Assembly: GCA_963931865.1 (NCBI GenBank)
Contig: OZ007507.1
Location: forward strand, 19,781,985 to 19,845,984
Direction of reading: 5' to 3'
Length of the DNA stretch: 64,000 nucleotides
Source: Axinella damicornis
Taxonomy: Eukaryota > Porifera > Demospongiae > Axinellida > Axinellidae
Part shown: piece after piece, positions 60,401-64,000 of the stretch
How positions within the stretch are numbered: position 1 is the stretch's first letter
Layout: each line of letters starts with the position of its first letter
Position numbers and translations under genes: made by a program
Notes under the pieces: model-generated
Told to the model about the DNA's origin: nothing
Seen by the model: only the letters and a program-made list of their open reading frames with translations
Database searches by the model: none

Positions 60401-63400
60401 AGTACTCAAACATTATTTATATTATTTATATTGGATTATTTACGCGGCACTTTATTTCCTATACCAGGAGTGTAACGAGGGGCAACCGCACTCCTGGTAG
60501 CCGCGATGCAACCGGTTGCGACTCGCCGTAGCGCAAGCTAAGTATTGTAATTCATTCCAATTAACGCACATGCCACGTGGCAACCACGATCGCGAGCAAT
60601 GGCGACCAAAAGGAAGACAAGACATTACTACAGCACTCACAACTTAGCCAGCACGGTGAGTTTGGGCATGTAAGCGTCAGTGAACGACAGCAATCACGGC
60701 CGTGTGGTCAGAATCTTCGTGTGCCTTTCCTATGAACGGTACTGCCACCGGAAGTCGAAGAGAGCGCTGGAGCAATGGCGACCACGGCGAGACAAAAGAG
60801 CTCATATCTCCACCACCAAGGTGAGTTTCAGCACCAACTTTTTACATTCAGGTCAGGGCATGATAGCGATCACGGCGGTGTAGGCAGAATTTCTGTAGGC
60901 CAAGCCTAAGTACTCAAACATTATATATATTATATTATATTATATTATATTACGCGGCACAATTTTTCCTATACCAGGAGTGTAACGAGGGGCAACCGCA
61001 CTCCTGGTAGCCGCGTTGCAACCGCGAAGGTAGCGCAAGCTAGGTATTGCAATTAACGCACATGCCACGTGAGGTCAACCGTCGATCGATTGAGCTGAGT
61101 CAGCAATGGCGGCCCAAGGTGAAGACAAGAAACTGTTACAGCGCTCACAACTTCGCCAGCACGGTGAGTTTTGGCATATAAGCGTCAGTGAACGACAGCG
61201 ATCACGGCCGTGTGGTCAAAATCTTCGTGTGCCTTTCCTAAGAACGGTACTGCCACCGGAAGTCGAGAGAGCGCTCACAATGGCGGCCAACGGCGAGACA
61301 AAAGCGTTCATATCTCTACCACCAAAGTGAGTTTCAGCACAATTATTTTGATTTTGTGTCACTGCATCATAGCGATCACGACGGTGTAGTCAGAATCTTT
61401 TTAGGCCATTTGGAAATAGTCAAACGTTTATTAGATTATTTATTTACATTACGCGGCACAATTTTCTCTATACCAGGAGTGTAACGAGGGGCAACCGCAC
61501 TCCTGGTAGCCGTTGCAACGCCGCGGTTGCCTCGCCGTAGCGAAGCTAATTATTGCAATTCGTTCCAATTAACGCACATGCCACGTGGCTCAGTCGATCG
61601 CGAGCAATGGCGACCAAAAGGAAGACAAGACAGCACTCACAACTTAGCCAGCACGGTGAGTTTTGGCATGTAAGCGTCAGTGAACGACAGCGATCACGGC
61701 TGTGTGGTCAGAATGTTCGTGTGCCTTTCCTAAGAACGGTACTGCCACAGGAAGTCGGAGAGAGCGCTCGAGCAATGGCGGCCACGGCGAGACAAAAGCG
61801 CTTGTATCTCCACCACCAAGGTGAGTTTCGCCACAATTATTGTGTGGTTGTGTCACTGCATGATAGCGATCACGATGGTGTAGTCAGAATCTCTTTAGAC
61901 CTTTCCTGCGTGCTGTGAGGTTTGATTATTTAATTATTTAGATTATTTACGAGGGGCAACCGCACTCCTGGTAGCCGTTGCAACTCCGCGGTTGCCTCGC
62001 AGTAGCGCAAGCTAATTATTGCAATTCGTTCCAATTAACGCACATGCCACGTGGCAACCACGCTCAGTCGAACGCTAGCAATGGCGACCAAAGGGAAGAC
62101 ACGAAATTATAACAGCAGTTACAACCTTGCCAGCACGGTGAGTTTCGGTATGTAACCGTCAGTGAACAACAGCGATTACGGCTGTGTGGTCAGAATCTTT
62201 ATGGGCCATTCGTATGACTGTACTGGCAACCAACGTCGAAGAGAACGATCGAGCAATGGCGGCCGACGGCTCGACAAAAGCGCTTGTATCTCCATCACCA
62301 AGGTGAGTTTCGCCACAATTATTGTGTGGTTGTGTCACTGCATGATAGCGATCACGATGGTGTAGTCAGAATCTTTGTAGACCTTTCCTGCGTGCTGTGA
62401 GGTTTGATTATTTAATTATTTAGATTATTTAGATTATTTAGATTATTTATTTACGCGGCACAATTTTTCCCCTACCAGGAGTGTAACGAGGGGCAACCGC
62501 ACTCCTGGTAGCCGTTGAAACTCCGCGGTTGCCTCGCGGTAGCGCAAGCTAATTATTGCAATTCGTTCCAATTAACGCACATGCCACGTGGCAACCACGC
62601 TCAGTCGAACGCTAGCAATGGCGACCAAAGGGAAGACACGAAATTATAACAGCACTTACAACCTTTCCAGCACGGTGAGTTTTGGTATGTAACCGTTGGT
62701 GAACAACAGCGATTACGGCTGTGTGGTCAGAATCTTTGTGGGCCCTTCGTATGACTGTACTGGCAACCAACGTCGAAGAGAGCGATCAGCAATGGCGGCC
62801 GACGGCACGACAAAAGCGCTTGTATCTCCATCACCAAGGTGAGTTTCGCCACAATTATTGTGTGGTAGTGTCACTGCATGATAGCGATCACGACGGTGTA
62901 GTCAGAATCTCTGTAGACCTTTCCTGCATGCTGTGAGGTTTGATTATTTAATTATTTAGGTTTGATTATTTACGCGGCACAATTTTTCCTATACCAGGAG
63001 TGTAACGAGGGGCGACCGCACTCCTGGTAGCCGCGATACAACCGGTTGCAACTCGCTGTGTAGTCATAGTCTTTGTGGCAACGAAACTTTGAATGTTCGG
63101 AAGAGAGCGCTCGAGCAATGGCGGCTGAAGGGAAGACAAAGGCACTCACAACTTCACTACCAAGATGAATTTCAGCAACAAAATTGTACGGTTGGGTCAC
63201 TGCACGATAGTGATCATGAAGATTTAGTCAGAACCTTTGTAGGTCCTTCCTGCGGGCTGGGAGGTTTTTTATTTGTTTATATTTGCTTTATTAGCGAGGG
63301 GCAACCGCACTCCTGGTAGCCGCGGTGCAACCGGTTGCAACTCGCTGGGTGGTCATAGTCTTTGTGGCAATGAAACTTTGAAAGTAGAAGAGAGCGCTCG

Positions 63401-64000
63401 AGCAATGGCGAGACAAAAGCACTCACAACTCCACTACCAAGATGAATTTCAGCAACAAAATTGTACGGTTAGGTCACTTCACGATAGTGATCATGAAGAT
63501 TTAGTCAGAACCTTTGTAGGTCCTTCCTGCGGGCTGGGAGGTTTTTTATGTGTTTATATTTGCATTATTAGCGAGGGGCAACCGCACTCCTGGTAGCCGT
63601 TGCAACTCCGCGGTTGCCTCGCAGTAGCGCAATTGCGCAAGCTAATTATTGCAATTCGTTCCAATTAACGCACATGCCACGTGGCAACCACGCTCAGTCG
63701 AACGCTAGCAATGGCGACCAAAGGGAAGACACGAAATTATAACAGCACTTACAACCTTGCCAGCACGGTGAGTTTCGGTATGTAACCGTCAGTGAACAAC
63801 AGCGATTACGGCTGTGTGGTCAGAATCTTTGTGGGCCCTTCGTATGACTGTACTGGCAACCCACGTCGAAGAGAACGATCGAGCAATGGCGGCCGACGGC
63901 ACGACAAAAGCGATTGTATCTCCATCACCAAGGTGAGTTTCGCCACAATTATTGTGTGGTTGTGTCACTGCATGATAGCGATCACGATGGTGTAGTCAGA
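48478..64000 (+). repeat. Tandem array of about 35 satellite units (280-570 bp), probably amplified Helentron-like elements
   Basis: Each unit begins GAGGGGCAACCGCACTCCTG; starts occur near 48478, 48940, 49494, 49781, 50468, 50932, 51493, 51974, 52540, 53183, 53479 and so on to 63575. Short units (about 287 bp) carry GGTTGCAACTCGCTGGGTGG and one ATGGCGGC block. Long units (about 460-570 bp) carry GCCACGTGGCAACCACGCTC and two homologous half-modules, each with AGCAATGGCG, then GGTGAGTTT, then GCGATCACGRC and GTCAGAATCT. Many units end with a 36-bp module TTACGCGGCACAATTTTTCC to GTGTAA, whose CTACCAGGAGTG is the inverse complement of CACTCCTGGTAG near the next unit's start. All open frames (60-170 aa) recur as repeat translations and drift between frames; none is a credible gene. 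The array runs off the window end. Confidence 0.85.
53183..54900 (+). repeat. Homogeneous run of six short (~286 bp) satellite units
   Basis: Units starting near 53183, 53479, 53765, 54043, 54332 and 54618 are close to identical and lack the GCCACGTGGCAACC segment and the second half-module. The splice-donor-like GGTGAGT of long units reads AGATGAATT here. Such local homogeneity suggests recent amplification or conversion. Confidence 0.8.

Noticed and set aside
52540..63010. CRISPR-like regular recurrence of a 36-bp sequence (TTACGCGGCACAATTTTTCC to GTGTAA)
   Set aside because: It is the 3' end module of a eukaryotic satellite/transposon; the spacing is hundreds of bp and the intervening DNA is itself repeated.
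48545..63995. Dozens of recurring 60-170 aa frames in the satellite array (e.g. MATKRKTRQHSQL-like, MKRALEQWRLKGRQKHSQL-like)
   Set aside because: They recur with the repeat period, move between frames from unit to unit and have no start, splice or stop conservation expected of a gene family.

Overview
The window is eukaryotic and almost certainly from an early-branching or invertebrate metazoan; a sponge-like animal is my best guess, which the sequence alone cannot confirm. Reasons: short GT-AG introns throughout, a heavy chain of the ciliary dynein-2 motor, stem-loop histone genes, a Death domain joined to ankyrin repeats, and dense MITE, SINE and satellite repeats. No prokaryotic organisation is present.

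Layout. (1) 292-24293, + strand: 36 exons of a cytoplasmic dynein-2 heavy chain (DYNC2H1-like); its N-terminal exons lie upstream of the window. Exon phases fit at every junction except one, at a (GT)n tract (22719-23145), where about three exons are missing. A frameshift is also visible in the first exon. The intron 4321-6777 holds a divergent H2B/H2A.X-type histone pair with a mirror-image promoter. Other introns hold MITEs, a tRNA-derived SINE, minisatellites and long (CCCT)n, (CA)n and C-homopolymer tracts. (2) 24645-25455: a small two-exon gene of unknown function. (3) 27253-32081: a six-exon gene that I could reconstruct completely (1022 aa): an N-terminal 2A-like ribosome-skipping peptide, a Death domain, a cysteine-containing module I do not recognise, and about 14 ankyrin repeats. 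This looks like an innate-immune or apoptosis adaptor or receptor, and is the most interesting gene here. A decayed tyrosine-recombinase fragment sits in its second intron. (4) 32082-37735: repeats and two possible minus-strand terminal exons. (5) 37736-48470: a diverged, rearranged second copy of region 22-34 kb. It contains the last five dynein exons (including two missing from the first copy), the small gene, the 2A and Death-domain exons (start codon lost, next exon broken), and out of order, two more dynein exons at 45671-46576 that carry frameshifts. (6) 48470-64000: a tandem array of about 35 units of 280-570 bp. Its subterminal inverted repeats, and an empty/filled insertion site visible in the window, suggest amplified non-autonomous rolling-circle (Helentron-like) elements.

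Functionally the dynein gene belongs to retrograde intraflagellar transport, the histone pair to S-phase chromatin assembly, and the 2A-Death-ankyrin gene probably to innate immune or cell-death signalling. They share no pathway. The right half is a segmental duplication and satellite landscape, and parts of it could be haplotype or repeat-induced assembly artefacts.
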